Counted from the first letter of the stretch, positions 22,954 through 32,064 are shown. The stretch: 50,959 nt of DNA from Nocardia sp. MH4 (GCF_019266065.1 NZ_LPNR01000116.1:1180-52138); one strand, 5' to 3'. Notes: generated by a model from the sequence alone, not told the origin. Program-made: numbers and translations.

Positions 22954-23652
22954 GTGGTAAACCTCAACTCACCCGTCGGCCGCACGATCGATGTGGCGCG
23001 GCGCGCGGGGTACTCGGTCCAGCAGGTGCGCAATCTCGAACGCGACGGTGTGCTGCCGCCCGCCGACCGGTCGCCGGGCGGGCATCGGGGCTATCGCGAG
23101 ATCCATGCGCGCTCGGCGCTCGCCTACCGAGCGCTCGCGGCGGGAGTCGGGCCGGTCGAGGCCAAGCGGATCATGCGAACCGCGCACGCCGGGGATCGGG
23201 CAGCCACGCTGGCGCTGCTCGACGCGGCGCACGCCGGCCTGCACACCGAACGCGCCGAGTTGGCGCTGGCCCGGCAGGCCGCCGAAGCCATTGCGGCGGA
23301 ACCGATCACCGACGTGCGCGGATCCGACGCGATGAGCATCGCCGAGCTGGCCACGGCCCTCGGGCTGCGGACCTCGACGCTGCGGCATTGGGACGCCGAG
23401 GGTTTGGTGGTGCCCGATCGGAGGTCGTCGGGTCGGCACTACTCCCCCGCGCAGGTTCGTGACGCGCGCATCGTCCACCAGTTGCGGCGGGCGGGTTACC
23501 GGGTCGCGCAGGTGCGGGCGGTCATGCCGGAGTTACGGCGGCACTCGGGCCAGATCCGAGCAGCGCTGGCCGCCAGGGATTCCGCGATCACCGCCCGCTC
23601 ACTCGCTCTCCTCGACGGTGCGGCGGCGCTGCGCGACCTGCTCGCCGGCTGA
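22954..23652 (+). CDS. MerR-family regulator with two MerR HTH domains
   Basis: 232 residues from the GTG at 22954, chosen because GAGGAG is 6 bases upstream; the frame extends to a TTG at 22909 without support. Two complete MerR-type DNA-binding domains are in tandem. The first (about 9-75: RRAGYSVQQVRNLERDGVLP, GGHRGYREIH) and the second (about 127-200: IAELATALGLRTSTLRHWDA, GRHYSPAQVRDAR) each have helix-turn-helix, wing and following helix. A short helical segment with no metal-binding cysteines lies between. Its divergent neighbour (DUF6194) and convergent neighbour (FMN-binding oxidase-like) are the local target candidates. Confidence 0.9.
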   Translation: MVNLNSPVGRTIDVARRAGYSVQQVRNLERDGVLPPADRSPGGHRGYREIHARSALAYRALAAGVGPVEAKRIMRTAHAGDRAATLALLDAAHAGLHTERAELALARQAAEAIAAEPITDVRGSDAMSIAELATALGLRTSTLRHWDAEGLVVPDRRSSGRHYSPAQVRDARIVHQLRRAGYRVAQVRAVMPELRRHSGQIRAALAARDSAITARSLALLDGAAALRDLLAG

Positions 23653-24189
23653 TCAGGGCGCGGGTGTTTCCGCGGTGCTGCCGGACATCGGCATGGCGGG
23701 CAGCCCCAGCTTGCGATGGTCCCAGGACCGCACGCGCGTCGGCTCGACCCGCACGACGATCCGGTTGTTCATCATGGCCTCCACGAACGGCCTGACCTCG
23801 GGGCTGTACGGCCCGACATACCGCTCGTAGATGTCGATGCCCGCCTTCCAGTACTCCTCGTCCTCGGTGTCCTCGATCAGGTGCGCGGTGCCCTCGATCG
23901 AGACCCCACGCAACTGGTCGTAGGTGTCGCCGGCCTCGGCCATACAGGTGATGGTGGGATCGCGCCGCAGGTTGACCGCCTTCTGCGACTTCGACTTGGT
24001 CTCGAAGTAGAGGACACCGTCGATGTGCCCGAACCACATCGCCGTCAGATGCGGTTTCCCGTCGGCATTCAGCGTGGCCAGCGTGAGCACCCGGCTGCGG
24101 TCGAGAAACGCCGCGATCTCGTCCGCGCTCATCTGCACCACGGCCCGCTGCTTGATCCCCACCACATCCACCTTTCCGGCCACGACCAT
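23653..24189 (-). CDS. Pyridoxamine 5'-phosphate oxidase-fold (FMN/F420) protein
   Basis: 178 residues with the split-barrel fold: 'LDRSRVLTLATLNADGKPHL', 'MWFGHIDGVLYFETKSKSQK', 'NLRRDPTITCMAEAGD'. Members bind FMN or F420 and reduce diverse substrates; the set in Nocardia and mycobacteria is often F420-linked, which cannot be decided here. It is not a true PNPOx, whose conserved active-site signature is absent. The stop codon abuts the MerR stop with no gap, so the two are tightly convergent. Confidence 0.85.
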   Translation of the reverse strand: MVVAGKVDVVGIKQRAVVQMSADEIAAFLDRSRVLTLATLNADGKPHLTAMWFGHIDGVLYFETKSKSQKAVNLRRDPTITCMAEAGDTYDQLRGVSIEGTAHLIEDTEDEEYWKAGIDIYERYVGPYSPEVRPFVEAMMNNRIVVRVEPTRVRSWDHRKLGLPAMPMSGSTAETPAP

Positions 24190-24289
24190 TCCCGCCGACC
24201 ATACCGAGCCGTCCGCGCCGACGAGCCCGAAGCCGCGGATCTACCGCTGCTCCCGGGTGGATCCCGTTCCAGCCGATCGTGTCCGGGCG

Positions 24290-25981
24290 CTAGCGCACCG
24301 GTGGGTGCTCGGGGAGGTCGGCGGCCGCGGCGGCGACGGTCGGGTAGATCCCGATCGGGGTGTCGCCCGCCTCGGCCGAGCCGAGGACTGCGCCGAACTG
24401 GGCCACCGAGCGGGCGATGCGGAAGTCGATGCGGCGGTGCGCCAGGGCGTTGCGCAGGTCGAGCAGCATGGCGGTGGCGGTGACGTCGAGGGCGGGTGAG
24501 GTCTCGGCGTCGAGCACCACCAGGCGGGTGGCGTCGGTGCACAGGCTCTCGATCCGCGACCGCACATGCTCGGCGTTGGCGAAGAACAGGCCGGACTCCA
24601 CGCGCACCACCAGCAGGTCGGGACGCGGGGTCAGCTCGGGGTGGCGGGCCGTATCCACCCACAGGGTGCCCTGTTTCGCGAGCGCGGCCACGTGCGGCTG
24701 CGAGGCTCGGTAGACCAGCAGCAGCACCGAGACACCGATACCGATGAGCAACCCGGGCAGGGTGTCGAAGAGCAGCACCCCGAACATGGCGGCGATGGCC
24801 GCGAGGAAGTCGGCGCGCGCGACCGGGCCGTAGATGCTGGCGAGCAGCTGGGTCCACACCCGGTAGAGGCGGCGCAGGGCGGCGATGTCGACGAGCTCGA
24901 TCACCGCGGCGATGACCACCGCGGCCAGCGTCGCCTCGGGCAGCTGCTCGAACAGCCCGGTCAGGAACAGCAGCGTGAGCACGGTCAACACGGCGACGAC
25001 GAGCCCACTGACCTGGGTTTTCGCGCCCGCCCCGCCGTTCACGGCGGTCTTGGAGAGGCTGCCGTTGACGACCATCCCCGAGCCGAGGCCGGATCCGAGA
25101 TTGGCCGCGCCGAGGCCGAACAGTTCCCGGTTCGCGTCGATCGAGTAGCCCGCTTTGGCCGCATAGGTCTTCGCCGCGCCGAGCCCCTCGGCGAAGCCGA
25201 TCAGCAGCACGCCGACGGCGGGTCCGAGCAGGTCGAGGTAGTCGTCGAAGCCGACACCGGACGGCAACCCGATCGACGGCAGACCCGCGTCGATGTGCCC
25301 GACGATGTCGACGCCCTTGTCGTCGAGCCCGAACAGCCGCACCGCGAGGATGCCGAGCAGCACGGCCAGCAGCGAGCCGGGTACCAGCGGCAGCCAGCGC
25401 CGCAGGCCGAGGACGACCGCGAGGCTGAGCAGCCCGATCAGCAGTGTGCGCCACTGGGTCTGGCCGAGATCGCTCAGCACACCCCAGGCCTGCTCGAAGA
25501 AGTCGCCGTCGTGCTTGTCGATGCCGAACAGCTTCGGTACCTGGCCGATGATGATGGTCAGGGCCAGCCCGACGATGAACCCCTTGAGTACCGGCTCGGA
25601 GATGAACGCGGCGATGAATCCCAACCGGATCAGCCCGGCCAGCAGGCCGACGAGGCCGGTGGCGATGGCCAGTGCCGTCGACAACGCGAGGTAGTGCCCG
25701 GCGTCGGCGCCCGCCAGCGGGGTGATGATGGCCGCCGACAGCGCCGCCGTCGCCGACATCGGGCCGACGACGAGGTGCCGCGAACTCCCGGCCAGGGCGT
25801 ACAGGACCAGCGCGGGCACCGCCGCGTAGAGACCGACCACCGGCGGCACCCCGGCGATCGAGGCGTAGGCGAGCGCTTCGGGCACCAGCACCGCCCAGAC
25901 GGTGAGCCCGGCGACGATGTCGGGCCGCAGCCACGCGCGCCGATACCCGTGCAGCGATTCGAAGATCGGTGGTGTGCGCAC
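24290..25981 (-). CDS. SulP-family anion transporter with STAS domain
   Basis: 563 residues. About 11-14 membrane segments span residues 20-420, with the SulP signature 'YASIAGVPPVVGLYAAVPAL' and 'GSGMVVNGSLSKTAVNGGAG'. A cytoplasmic STAS domain covers about 440-545 ('LLVVRVESGLFFANAEHV', 'RLVVLDAETSPALDVTATAM'). The family carries sulfate, bicarbonate or dicarboxylates; substrate cannot be assigned. No carbonic anhydrase is fused or adjacent. It is followed upstream on the same strand by the GAP-family membrane protein 14 bp away, so the two are probably co-transcribed. Confidence 0.92.
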   Translation of the reverse strand: MRTPPIFESLHGYRRAWLRPDIVAGLTVWAVLVPEALAYASIAGVPPVVGLYAAVPALVLYALAGSSRHLVVGPMSATAALSAAIITPLAGADAGHYLALSTALAIATGLVGLLAGLIRLGFIAAFISEPVLKGFIVGLALTIIIGQVPKLFGIDKHDGDFFEQAWGVLSDLGQTQWRTLLIGLLSLAVVLGLRRWLPLVPGSLLAVLLGILAVRLFGLDDKGVDIVGHIDAGLPSIGLPSGVGFDDYLDLLGPAVGVLLIGFAEGLGAAKTYAAKAGYSIDANRELFGLGAANLGSGLGSGMVVNGSLSKTAVNGGAGAKTQVSGLVVAVLTVLTLLFLTGLFEQLPEATLAAVVIAAVIELVDIAALRRLYRVWTQLLASIYGPVARADFLAAIAAMFGVLLFDTLPGLLIGIGVSVLLLVYRASQPHVAALAKQGTLWVDTARHPELTPRPDLLVVRVESGLFFANAEHVRSRIESLCTDATRLVVLDAETSPALDVTATAMLLDLRNALAHRRIDFRIARSVAQFGAVLGSAEAGDTPIGIYPTVAAAAADLPEHPPVR

Positions 25982-25995
25982 GACGATCCCCTACC

Positions 25996-26655
25996 TCAGA
26001 GTCCGCCGATGCCCTTGCCGACGACGACCGCGCCCATCACCAGCAGCACGATCGCCATCACGGCGTGGTTGTTGGCCTGCAACCACTGCCGGGCGCTGTC
26101 AAGGGCGGGTCCCAGCCGGTCAGCGGCCAGCGCGTAGCCGACGACCACCGCGAGCACGGTCGTCGAGGCGAGCAGGGTGAACACCACGATCGCGACGGCG
26201 TCACCGCCCACGCTCAGCCCCGCCGAACCGATGACGACGCCCGCCGACAGGCACAGCAGCAGGTTCTTCGGATTCACTCCCGACAGCAGCATGCCGAGCC
26301 CGGCCGCCTTGACCACGGTGAGCGTGTCGATCGCCTGCATCCACGCCGGGACCGCGGTGTCGGAGCGCGCGTGCCACTGTTCGGCCGCGAGGACCAGAAG
26401 CAGTACGCCCAGCACGATCTTGACCCAGGACGCCACCGCCGACGGTTCCTTGTCGCCCGAGTCCCCCAGGGACCCGGCCAGCAGCGTCACCACGACGGTC
26501 ACGATCAGAATCCCGCCGACCCAGCCGGCCGCGAACCCCTTCGCCGCGCCGCCCGCGTTCTTGGACAGGATCATGAGAATGGCCGCGACGATGGGGATCG
26601 GCGAGATCGCCACACCCACGGCCAGCGGAAGCAGATCACCGATGACTGAGCCCAT
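25996..26655 (-). CDS. GAP-family (Sap-like) membrane protein
   Basis: 219 residues with about six membrane helices. The N terminus 'LPLAVGVAISPIPIVAAILM' and the central 'GMLLSGVNPKNLLLCLSAGV' match the family of mycobacterial Sap and GAP proteins, small membrane proteins needed to place sulfolipid-1 or glycopeptidolipids at the cell surface; topology resembles LysE exporters. No sulfolipid genes are nearby, so the cargo is unknown. It begins the two-gene unit with the SulP transporter. Confidence 0.85.
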   Translation of the reverse strand: MGSVIGDLLPLAVGVAISPIPIVAAILMILSKNAGGAAKGFAAGWVGGILIVTVVVTLLAGSLGDSGDKEPSAVASWVKIVLGVLLLVLAAEQWHARSDTAVPAWMQAIDTLTVVKAAGLGMLLSGVNPKNLLLCLSAGVVIGSAGLSVGGDAVAIVVFTLLASTTVLAVVVGYALAADRLGPALDSARQWLQANNHAVMAIVLLVMGAVVVGKGIGGL

Positions 26656-26783
26656 GCGGTCACGCTAGGTCGGGCCGGGCGCTGGACGCGTCACACATTG
26701 TGGGTGAGATCGGCATCGACGCCGACCGGCCGGTCTTCCCCCACTCGGCGGCGAAGGTGCTGGTGTACAGCGTGCTGCGCTGA

Positions 26784-27659
26784 TCAGGCGGCGAGCAGTT
26801 CGTAGACAGCGGTGATGCTCTGGTCGCCGAGGCCCTCGTCGACGGCGCGGCGCAGCAGTTCGTGCATGGTCGCGTGCCAGGACAGGTCGACGCCGGTCTC
26901 GGCAGCCAGCCGCAGGTCGTCCTCGACGACGGTGTGGAACAACGCGACGCTCGAGCCGAGCCGCGTGTAGTCCTTGTCGTCGATCTCCCCGGCCAGGATC
27001 GGCAGCAGCGACTCGATCATCCGCAGCCACTTCCCCGAGTAGGGCACCATCGTGCGCGCGGGCAGCCCCCGCGAGGCCAGCACCGCGGCGCCCTCGACGA
27101 AGCCGAGCAGCGCGGGCAGCAGGGTGGCGCCGACCGCGTATTCGTAGAGCGCGGCGAGATCCGGTTCGGCGCCGAGGAAGTCGAGCTCGCCACCGAGCAC
27201 GCGCAGGGTGTCGGCATGGGTGTCGAAGACCGCGCGGTCGCCGCCGAAGTACAGCAGGGTGTCGCGCAGGCCGACCGCCGCGGGCACGTTCTTGATCGCG
27301 CCGCCGAGGAACCGGGCGCCCGCAGCGTGCGCCCACCGCGCGAATTCCCGTGCCTGAGCCGGTGTCCCGCTGTTGAGCGTGATGACGTCACGGCCCGCGA
27401 TCGTCCCGGCGGCCGTCGCCATGCTCTCGTGGGTGGCGGCGAAACTCGTCAGGCAGGCGATGACCACTCGGCCCGCCGCGATCGCGTCGGCGATGTCGTG
27501 GTGGGCGGTCGCGCCCGCGGCGACCAGGGCGGTCGCGCGGTCGGGGCTGCGATTCCACACGTGCGTCGGGTAACCGGCGGCGAGGAAGGCGGCGGCGAGC
27601 GCGCCGCCCATCGAGCCGATGCCGAGCACGGTCACCGGCGGTTTGTCCGCTGAGGTCAT
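26784..27659 (-). CDS. NADP-dependent beta-hydroxyacid dehydrogenase / imine reductase-like
   Basis: 291 residues. The N-terminal Rossmann motif GIGSMGGALAAAF (13-25) is followed by 'VWNRSPDRA', whose Arg/Ser favour NADPH. The C-terminal helical half is the 6-phosphogluconate-dehydrogenase-like dimer domain. The usual catalytic lysine region of beta-hydroxyacid dehydrogenases (GxxGxGxxxKxxxN) is not seen; instead the segment around 'FLGAEPDLAALYEYAVGATL' has the shape of imine reductases. I lean to imine reductase-like. The 128 bp between this gene and the GAP gene hold a short open tail (about 26690-26782 on the other strand) that I cannot assign. Confidence 0.82.
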   Translation of the reverse strand: MTSADKPPVTVLGIGSMGGALAAAFLAAGYPTHVWNRSPDRATALVAAGATAHHDIADAIAAGRVVIACLTSFAATHESMATAAGTIAGRDVITLNSGTPAQAREFARWAHAAGARFLGGAIKNVPAAVGLRDTLLYFGGDRAVFDTHADTLRVLGGELDFLGAEPDLAALYEYAVGATLLPALLGFVEGAAVLASRGLPARTMVPYSGKWLRMIESLLPILAGEIDDKDYTRLGSSVALFHTVVEDDLRLAAETGVDLSWHATMHELLRRAVDEGLGDQSITAVYELLAA

Positions 27660-27768
27660 CTGCGACTCCGATCCACAGCGCGGGACTCGGGGTGAGCACC
27701 GCGGTGATCCCGAGTGTCGGCGCGCGCCGCGCGGGCCGACAAGTACGCACTTTTGCCGTCAGTTGCTC

Positions 27769-27790
27769 ACCTCCAGGTAAACCTCCAGGT
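27769..27790. promoter_or_regulatory. Tandem ACCTCCAGGT elements
   Basis: ACCTCCAGGT occurs at 27769-27778 and 27781-27790; each is itself an inverted repeat (ACCT-CC-AGGT). The 12-bp spacing and position between two divergent genes suggest a regulator-binding site of unknown owner. The rest of the 27660-27931 gap shows nothing else I can support. Confidence 0.4.
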
Positions 27791-27931
27791 CAGCGGCGTG
27801 CCGACGGGTGTGGTGTGCCCGGTGTCACCGCGGTCCGAGTCGGCCAGGTGCGACGCGCGGCGATTTGTGAAGATCGCCAAGGTCGCCTCGGTCCGACCTG
27901 CGGTTCGAGCGCGCGTCGTAGAGTTTCGCTC

Positions 27932-28924
27932 ATGTCGGATGCCGAATTGACCGAGCTGGTGCAGCGCAATGTGGAGGAGGCGCTCCTGGGCGGACCGCGG
28001 CGCTACACGCGCACGCAGGTCGCCGAACAGTCCGGCGTGCCGGAGGCGGAGTCGCGGCGATTGTGGACGGCGCTCGGCTTCCCGGCCACCGACGACGACC
28101 AGGTCGACTACACCCAGATCGACATCACCTCGGTCACCAACTTCCGCAGCATGAACGTCGTCGCCGCCTCCGATATCCGGCAGCAAGCCGCCGCCGCGCG
28201 TACCATCGGCCAGGGCATGGCGCGCCTGGCCGAATGGCAGGCCGACCTGGTACTGGCCGAGATCAAGGCGCGCGCCGCGGCGGCCGATCCGGCGCTGCCG
28301 CTCGACGAACGGGTCAGGGCGGCAACCGAATCCACCATGGCGAGCATCGAGCAGTTGCAGTCCTATGTGTGGCGCAGGCATCTGGCGGCCGCGGTCGCGC
28401 GGTCGGCGGACGCCACCACCGGGGAGGACTCGACGCGGACGCTGGCCGTCGGCTTCGCCGACATGGTCGGCTTCACCCGGCTCACCCGGCACCTGCACCC
28501 CGACGAATTGTCCACGCTGCTGGAGGCTTTCGAGTCGACCACCACCTCCGCGATCACCGACAACGGCGGCTGGGTGATCAAGAACGTCGGCGACGAGGTG
28601 ATGTTCGCCGCCGAGACCGCCGAGGACGCGGCCCGGATCTCGCTCGCCATCCAGGAATCGACGATGCTGGTCGGCGGCACACCGGAACTGCGGGTCGCCT
28701 TCGCCTACGGCGAGGTGTTGCAGCGCTTCGGCGACCTGTACGGCTCGGTGGTCAATATCGCCGCGCGGCTCACCGGTGTCGCCAGGCCGGGCAACATCCT
28801 GATCGACGACGCCGCCGCCGAGGCGCTCGCGGGCCACCGCGACTTCGCCATCCGGCATCTGCGCAGCGTGCGGGTGCGCGGCTTCAACCGGCTGCGCCCG
28901 CACCGACTGCGCCCGGCCTCCTGA
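27932..28924 (+). CDS. Class III adenylate cyclase with N-terminal regulatory domain
   Basis: 330 residues. The N-terminal 150 residues ('YTRTQVAEQSGVPEAESRRL', then helices) match the adenylate cyclase regulatory domain of mycobacterial enzymes such as Rv2212/Rv1264. The catalytic domain (about 168-320) is complete: metal-binding D177 (GFADMVG) and D221 (GDEV), adenine-specifying K217 and D268, and transition-state residues N275 and R279 (VVNIAARL). It should therefore make cAMP. No membrane segment is present. The ATG at 27932 follows TAGAGT (27919-27924) by 7 bases without a ribosome binding site, so the message is probably leaderless. Confidence 0.9.
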   Translation: MSDAELTELVQRNVEEALLGGPRRYTRTQVAEQSGVPEAESRRLWTALGFPATDDDQVDYTQIDITSVTNFRSMNVVAASDIRQQAAAARTIGQGMARLAEWQADLVLAEIKARAAAADPALPLDERVRAATESTMASIEQLQSYVWRRHLAAAVARSADATTGEDSTRTLAVGFADMVGFTRLTRHLHPDELSTLLEAFESTTTSAITDNGGWVIKNVGDEVMFAAETAEDAARISLAIQESTMLVGGTPELRVAFAYGEVLQRFGDLYGSVVNIAARLTGVARPGNILIDDAAAEALAGHRDFAIRHLRSVRVRGFNRLRPHRLRPAS

Positions 28925-28959
28925 CCGCCGGGCCGCACACCATTCTCTAGGGTGTCGAC

Positions 28960-29736
28960 GTGGAGATGGACTGGCAGAGCGTGCGCGAGCAGTACACCGT
29001 GTTCGCCGACGACGCGGTGCTCGCGCTGAACAAGCCCGCCGGGATCTCGGTGACCGGGGAGCGCCACGACACCGACCTGGTCGAGCTGGCGCAGGCGGCG
29101 GGCACGCAGCTGTACCCGGTGCACCGGATCGACAAGGTCACCTCGGGACTGGTCCTGCTGGCCATCGATCTGGCCGCGCACGGTCAACTGACCAGGCAGT
29201 TCACCAAGCAGACCGCACGCAAGGCGTACCTGGCGATCGTCTCCGGCACCGATCTGCCCGAGCGCGGCGAACTCGATTTGCCACTGAGCGTCGGGCGCAA
29301 GAACCGGGTGCGGATCGCCGCCCCACGCGAGGCGATCCGCCGCGTCGGCGAGCGGTGGTCCGTCGACGACGCCGACCTGCTGCCCACGAAGAACTATCCC
29401 TCGCGCACCAGGTTCGCCACGGTCGCCCGGCACGGCGAGCACACACTGCTCGCCGTCGCGCCGGTCACCGGCCGCCGCCACCAGATCCGGGTGCAGCTGG
29501 CCTGGATCGGCCACCCGATCCTGGGCGACCCGCTCTTCGACCGCACCGCCGTCTTCCCGCGCACCCACCTGCACTCCTGGCGACTCGGCCTCGACGCCGA
29601 CTGGCTCACCCCACCGGTGCTCGACCTGCAAGCGACCCCCGGCCCCGACTTCTGGACACCGCTGGCCGCCGACCCGGACGCGGCCGAGCGGTTGCTGCGC
29701 ACCGCGTCCGAGCGGCTGGCCGACCTGGTCGGCTGA
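28960..29736 (+). CDS. RluA-family RNA pseudouridine synthase
   Basis: 258 residues. The RluA-type catalytic motif is 'YPVHRIDKVTSGLVLLA' with the aspartate in HRID as nucleophile; downstream 'GRRHQIRVQLAWIGHPILGD' is the second family signature. There is no N-terminal S4 domain, as in RluA itself or other short members, so the target (23S rRNA or tRNA) is uncertain. The GTG at 28960 follows TAGGGT (28948-28953) by 6 bases, again suggesting a leaderless transcript separate from the cyclase gene 35 bp upstream. Confidence 0.9.
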   Translation: MEMDWQSVREQYTVFADDAVLALNKPAGISVTGERHDTDLVELAQAAGTQLYPVHRIDKVTSGLVLLAIDLAAHGQLTRQFTKQTARKAYLAIVSGTDLPERGELDLPLSVGRKNRVRIAAPREAIRRVGERWSVDDADLLPTKNYPSRTRFATVARHGEHTLLAVAPVTGRRHQIRVQLAWIGHPILGDPLFDRTAVFPRTHLHSWRLGLDADWLTPPVLDLQATPGPDFWTPLAADPDAAERLLRTASERLADLVG

Positions 29737-29806
29737 GCCGGCGGGAGTCCGAGCCAGCCGGGCCGTCCGGTCGCGGCGGGAAGCCGGACCGGACGCGGTC
29801 GTCCGA

Positions 29807-31042
29807 TCAACCGGCCGCGGGCCGAGTACCGAGGCGAGCGGCCGGGTCACCGACGTCGCCGCCGCACGGAGCGACGAGCTGGTCGGCCTCGACAGCGGTC
29901 GTGACGATCCGTCGCCGACGGCTCGGCATCATCAAGGTCGGGTGGCCGACGCTCCAGGCGGCGCCCGCGCAGATGAACTCCTTGACGCGGGCGCCCAGGC
30001 GGCCGGTCAGCACGGTCGAGGTGGGCTGATCGTCGAAGGTCACCTTCTGGAGGATGCCGTCGCGGCGGCCCAGGCTGATGCACTGGGTGGCATAGCCGAT
30101 CTGCTCGTCGGGGACCGGTCGACCGGTGAGGCGGGCGGCGATGGCGTCACCGGCCCGCCAGGCCATCGGACTGCCGGTGGCGCACGCCATCCGCAGCGGC
30201 ACACCGCCGGGACCGTCCGCGAGCGCGGCGTCGCCCACGGCGTACACGTCGGGGTGCGAGACCGAGCGCATGGTGGCGTCGACGACGACGCGGCCGGTGT
30301 CGGAGACCGTCAGCGTGGTGGCCGCGGCGATGGGGTGCACCGCGAAACCCGCGGTCCACACGGTCACCGCCGCCGGGATCTCCGTGGCGCCCGCGACCAC
30401 GGCGGTCGCGGTGACGCGGGTGACGTCGGCGTGCGCGTGCACCGTGATGCCGAGCCGGTCGAACACCGTGCGCAGGTGCCGCTGGGCCTTGTCGCTCAGC
30501 CAGTCGCCGACCCCGGCGCGCGCGGCGATCGACACGGCGAGATCCGGGCGGGCCTCGGCGATCTCGGTCGCGGCTTCGATGCCGGTCAGGCCACCGCCGA
30601 CGACCACCACCGGCGCGCCCGCGGGCAGCTCGGCCAGCCGGGCCCGCAGCCGCAGCGCGGACTGCTTTCCGGCGAGGCTGTGCGCGTGCTCGGCGACGCC
30701 GGGGACGCCCTGATCGGCGCCGGTACTGCCCAGCGCGTAGACGAGGGTGTCGTAGTCGAGGGGATCGCCGTCGGCGAGGTCGACTCGCTTGCGCTCGACA
30801 TCGACCGCGGTGACCCGGTCGACCACGACCCGCACACCGGTGCCCGCGTACACCTCACCCAGCGGGCGCTCGCGCAGCTCCTGCCCGGTCGCGAGCTGGT
30901 GCATCCGCACCCGCTCGACGAAATCGGCGTCGGCGTTGACGACGGTGATCGCGACGTCGTCGCGATGCAGCCGCTTCGCCAGACGTCCGGCGGCGATGGC
31001 TCCGGCGTACCCGGCGCCGAGGACGACAATGCGGTGCTTCAT
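29807..31042 (-). CDS. FAD-dependent NAD(P)H oxidoreductase (NDH-2-like)
   Basis: 411 residues. Two Rossmann motifs are GAGYAGAIAAG (8-18, FAD) and 'VVVVGGGLTGIEAATEIAE' (about 145-163, NAD(P)H), with the C-terminal FAD-binding 'VYAVGDAAL'. The fold is the pyridine-nucleotide disulfide oxidoreductase/NDH-2 type without redox cysteines. It lies 80 bp downstream of the ECF41 sigma factor gene on the same strand, and ECF41 genes are characteristically next to oxidoreductases they control, so this is the likely target. A possible TGTCAGG / CGGT promoter lies in the gap on the minus strand (31102-31078), but the spacer is short. The ATG at 31042 has an AGGAG upstream. Confidence 0.88.
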   Translation of the reverse strand: MKHRIVVLGAGYAGAIAAGRLAKRLHRDDVAITVVNADADFVERVRMHQLATGQELRERPLGEVYAGTGVRVVVDRVTAVDVERKRVDLADGDPLDYDTLVYALGSTGADQGVPGVAEHAHSLAGKQSALRLRARLAELPAGAPVVVVGGGLTGIEAATEIAEARPDLAVSIAARAGVGDWLSDKAQRHLRTVFDRLGITVHAHADVTRVTATAVVAGATEIPAAVTVWTAGFAVHPIAAATTLTVSDTGRVVVDATMRSVSHPDVYAVGDAALADGPGGVPLRMACATGSPMAWRAGDAIAARLTGRPVPDEQIGYATQCISLGRRDGILQKVTFDDQPTSTVLTGRLGARVKEFICAGAAWSVGHPTLMMPSRRRRIVTTAVEADQLVAPCGGDVGDPAARLGTRPAAG

Positions 31043-31122
31043 GGCTCGCTCCTATCGGGATGGACTCCCCTCCTGAACCGGACAGCCCCGCGAACCCTGA
31101 CAGCCTTACGGTGTGATCTGAG

Positions 31123-32064
31123 TCACCACACGAGATCGAGCGGGGTGTGCGGCCCCTCGGCCGCCCACTGCCTGCCGACCCGGGCCAGTTTCTCCGGGTT
31201 GACCTGGATCTGGACGCCGGCGATGCCATCGGTCGTGACGTCGAGGCCGACGACGGCGATCACCTCGTCGCCGACCATCGCCAGCGCACCGGGACCACCG
31301 TTGACCACGCAGGCGTAGAACACCGGAGAGCCACCGACGTAGGCGCGTTTGGCCTGCGTCGGGCGGAACACCTGGCTGAGGTAGCGCGCGATGCCGAGCG
31401 CGCCGAGGACCGGGGACTTGCGAGCGGGGATCCGGCCACCGCCGTCGGCGATGCCGACCGCGTCGTCGACGAGCAGCCGCACCAGCGGGTCGGTGTCACC
31501 GCTGAGCACCGCCGCGAGGAACTCCTCGACGATCCGCTCCGCCGCGGCCGCGTCGATCGTGACCCGGGACCGCCCGCCGACATGCTGCTTGGCCCGCCGG
31601 TAGATCTGCTGACAGTTCGATTCGCCGATCTCGAGCATCTCGGCGATCTCGCGATGCTGATACCCGAACGCCTCGCGCAACACGTACACCACGCGCTCGT
31701 TGGGCGAGAGCCGCTCCATCACCGCGAGCATCGCCAGCGAGACGGATTCGCGCTGCTCGACGGTGTCGGCCGGACCGAGCATGCGGTCACCGGCCAAGAC
31801 CGGTTCCGGAAGCCACTGGCCCACATAGGTTTCCCGCCGGGCCCTGGCCGAGGTGAGCTGGTTGAGGCAGATATTGGTGAGCACCTTCGTCAGCCACGCG
31901 ACCGGCGTCTCGATCCGGTCCCGATCGGCCGCGTGCCAGCGCAGGTAGGTGTCCTGCACCGCGTCCTCGGCGTCGCCGGCCGAGCCGAGCAGGCGGTAGG
32001 CGATCGCCTCCAGACGGCCACGGGCGGCCTCGAACACCTCGGCCTGGTCGGTACTGAGCGTCAT
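31123..32064 (-). CDS. ECF41-type sigma factor with SnoaL-like C-terminal extension
   Basis: 313 residues. Region sigma-2 ('AIAYRLLGSAGDAEDAVQDT') and sigma-4 ('EAFGYQHREIAEMLEIGESN') are followed by a SnoaL-like domain of about 130 residues. The diagnostic ECF41 features are present: WLPEP in the linker, DGGG in the extension and NPEKL (variant of NPDKL) near the C terminus. ECF41 sigmas have no anti-sigma factor; the extension itself modulates activity. No anti-sigma gene is nearby, in agreement. The ATG at 32064 is used; MADHRG six codons upstream is an alternative start. It resembles SigJ of mycobacteria. The partner gene is the FAD oxidoreductase downstream. Confidence 0.92.
   Translation of the reverse strand: MTLSTDQAEVFEAARGRLEAIAYRLLGSAGDAEDAVQDTYLRWHAADRDRIETPVAWLTKVLTNICLNQLTSARARRETYVGQWLPEPVLAGDRMLGPADTVEQRESVSLAMLAVMERLSPNERVVYVLREAFGYQHREIAEMLEIGESNCQQIYRRAKQHVGGRSRVTIDAAAAERIVEEFLAAVLSGDTDPLVRLLVDDAVGIADGGGRIPARKSPVLGALGIARYLSQVFRPTQAKRAYVGGSPVFYACVVNGGPGALAMVGDEVIAVVGLDVTTDGIAGVQIQVNPEKLARVGRQWAAEGPHTPLDLVW

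Noticed and set aside
26690..26782. Short plus-strand frame ending 'SAAKVLVYSVLR'
   Set aside because: It is protein-like but under 35 codons with no start and no recognisable family; too little to call even a pseudogene.
31043..31122. Confident ECF41 promoter before the FAD oxidoreductase
   Set aside because: TGTCAGG and CGGT are present on the minus strand but the spacer is only about 14 bp and the -10 differs from CGTC, so it is not listed as a feature.
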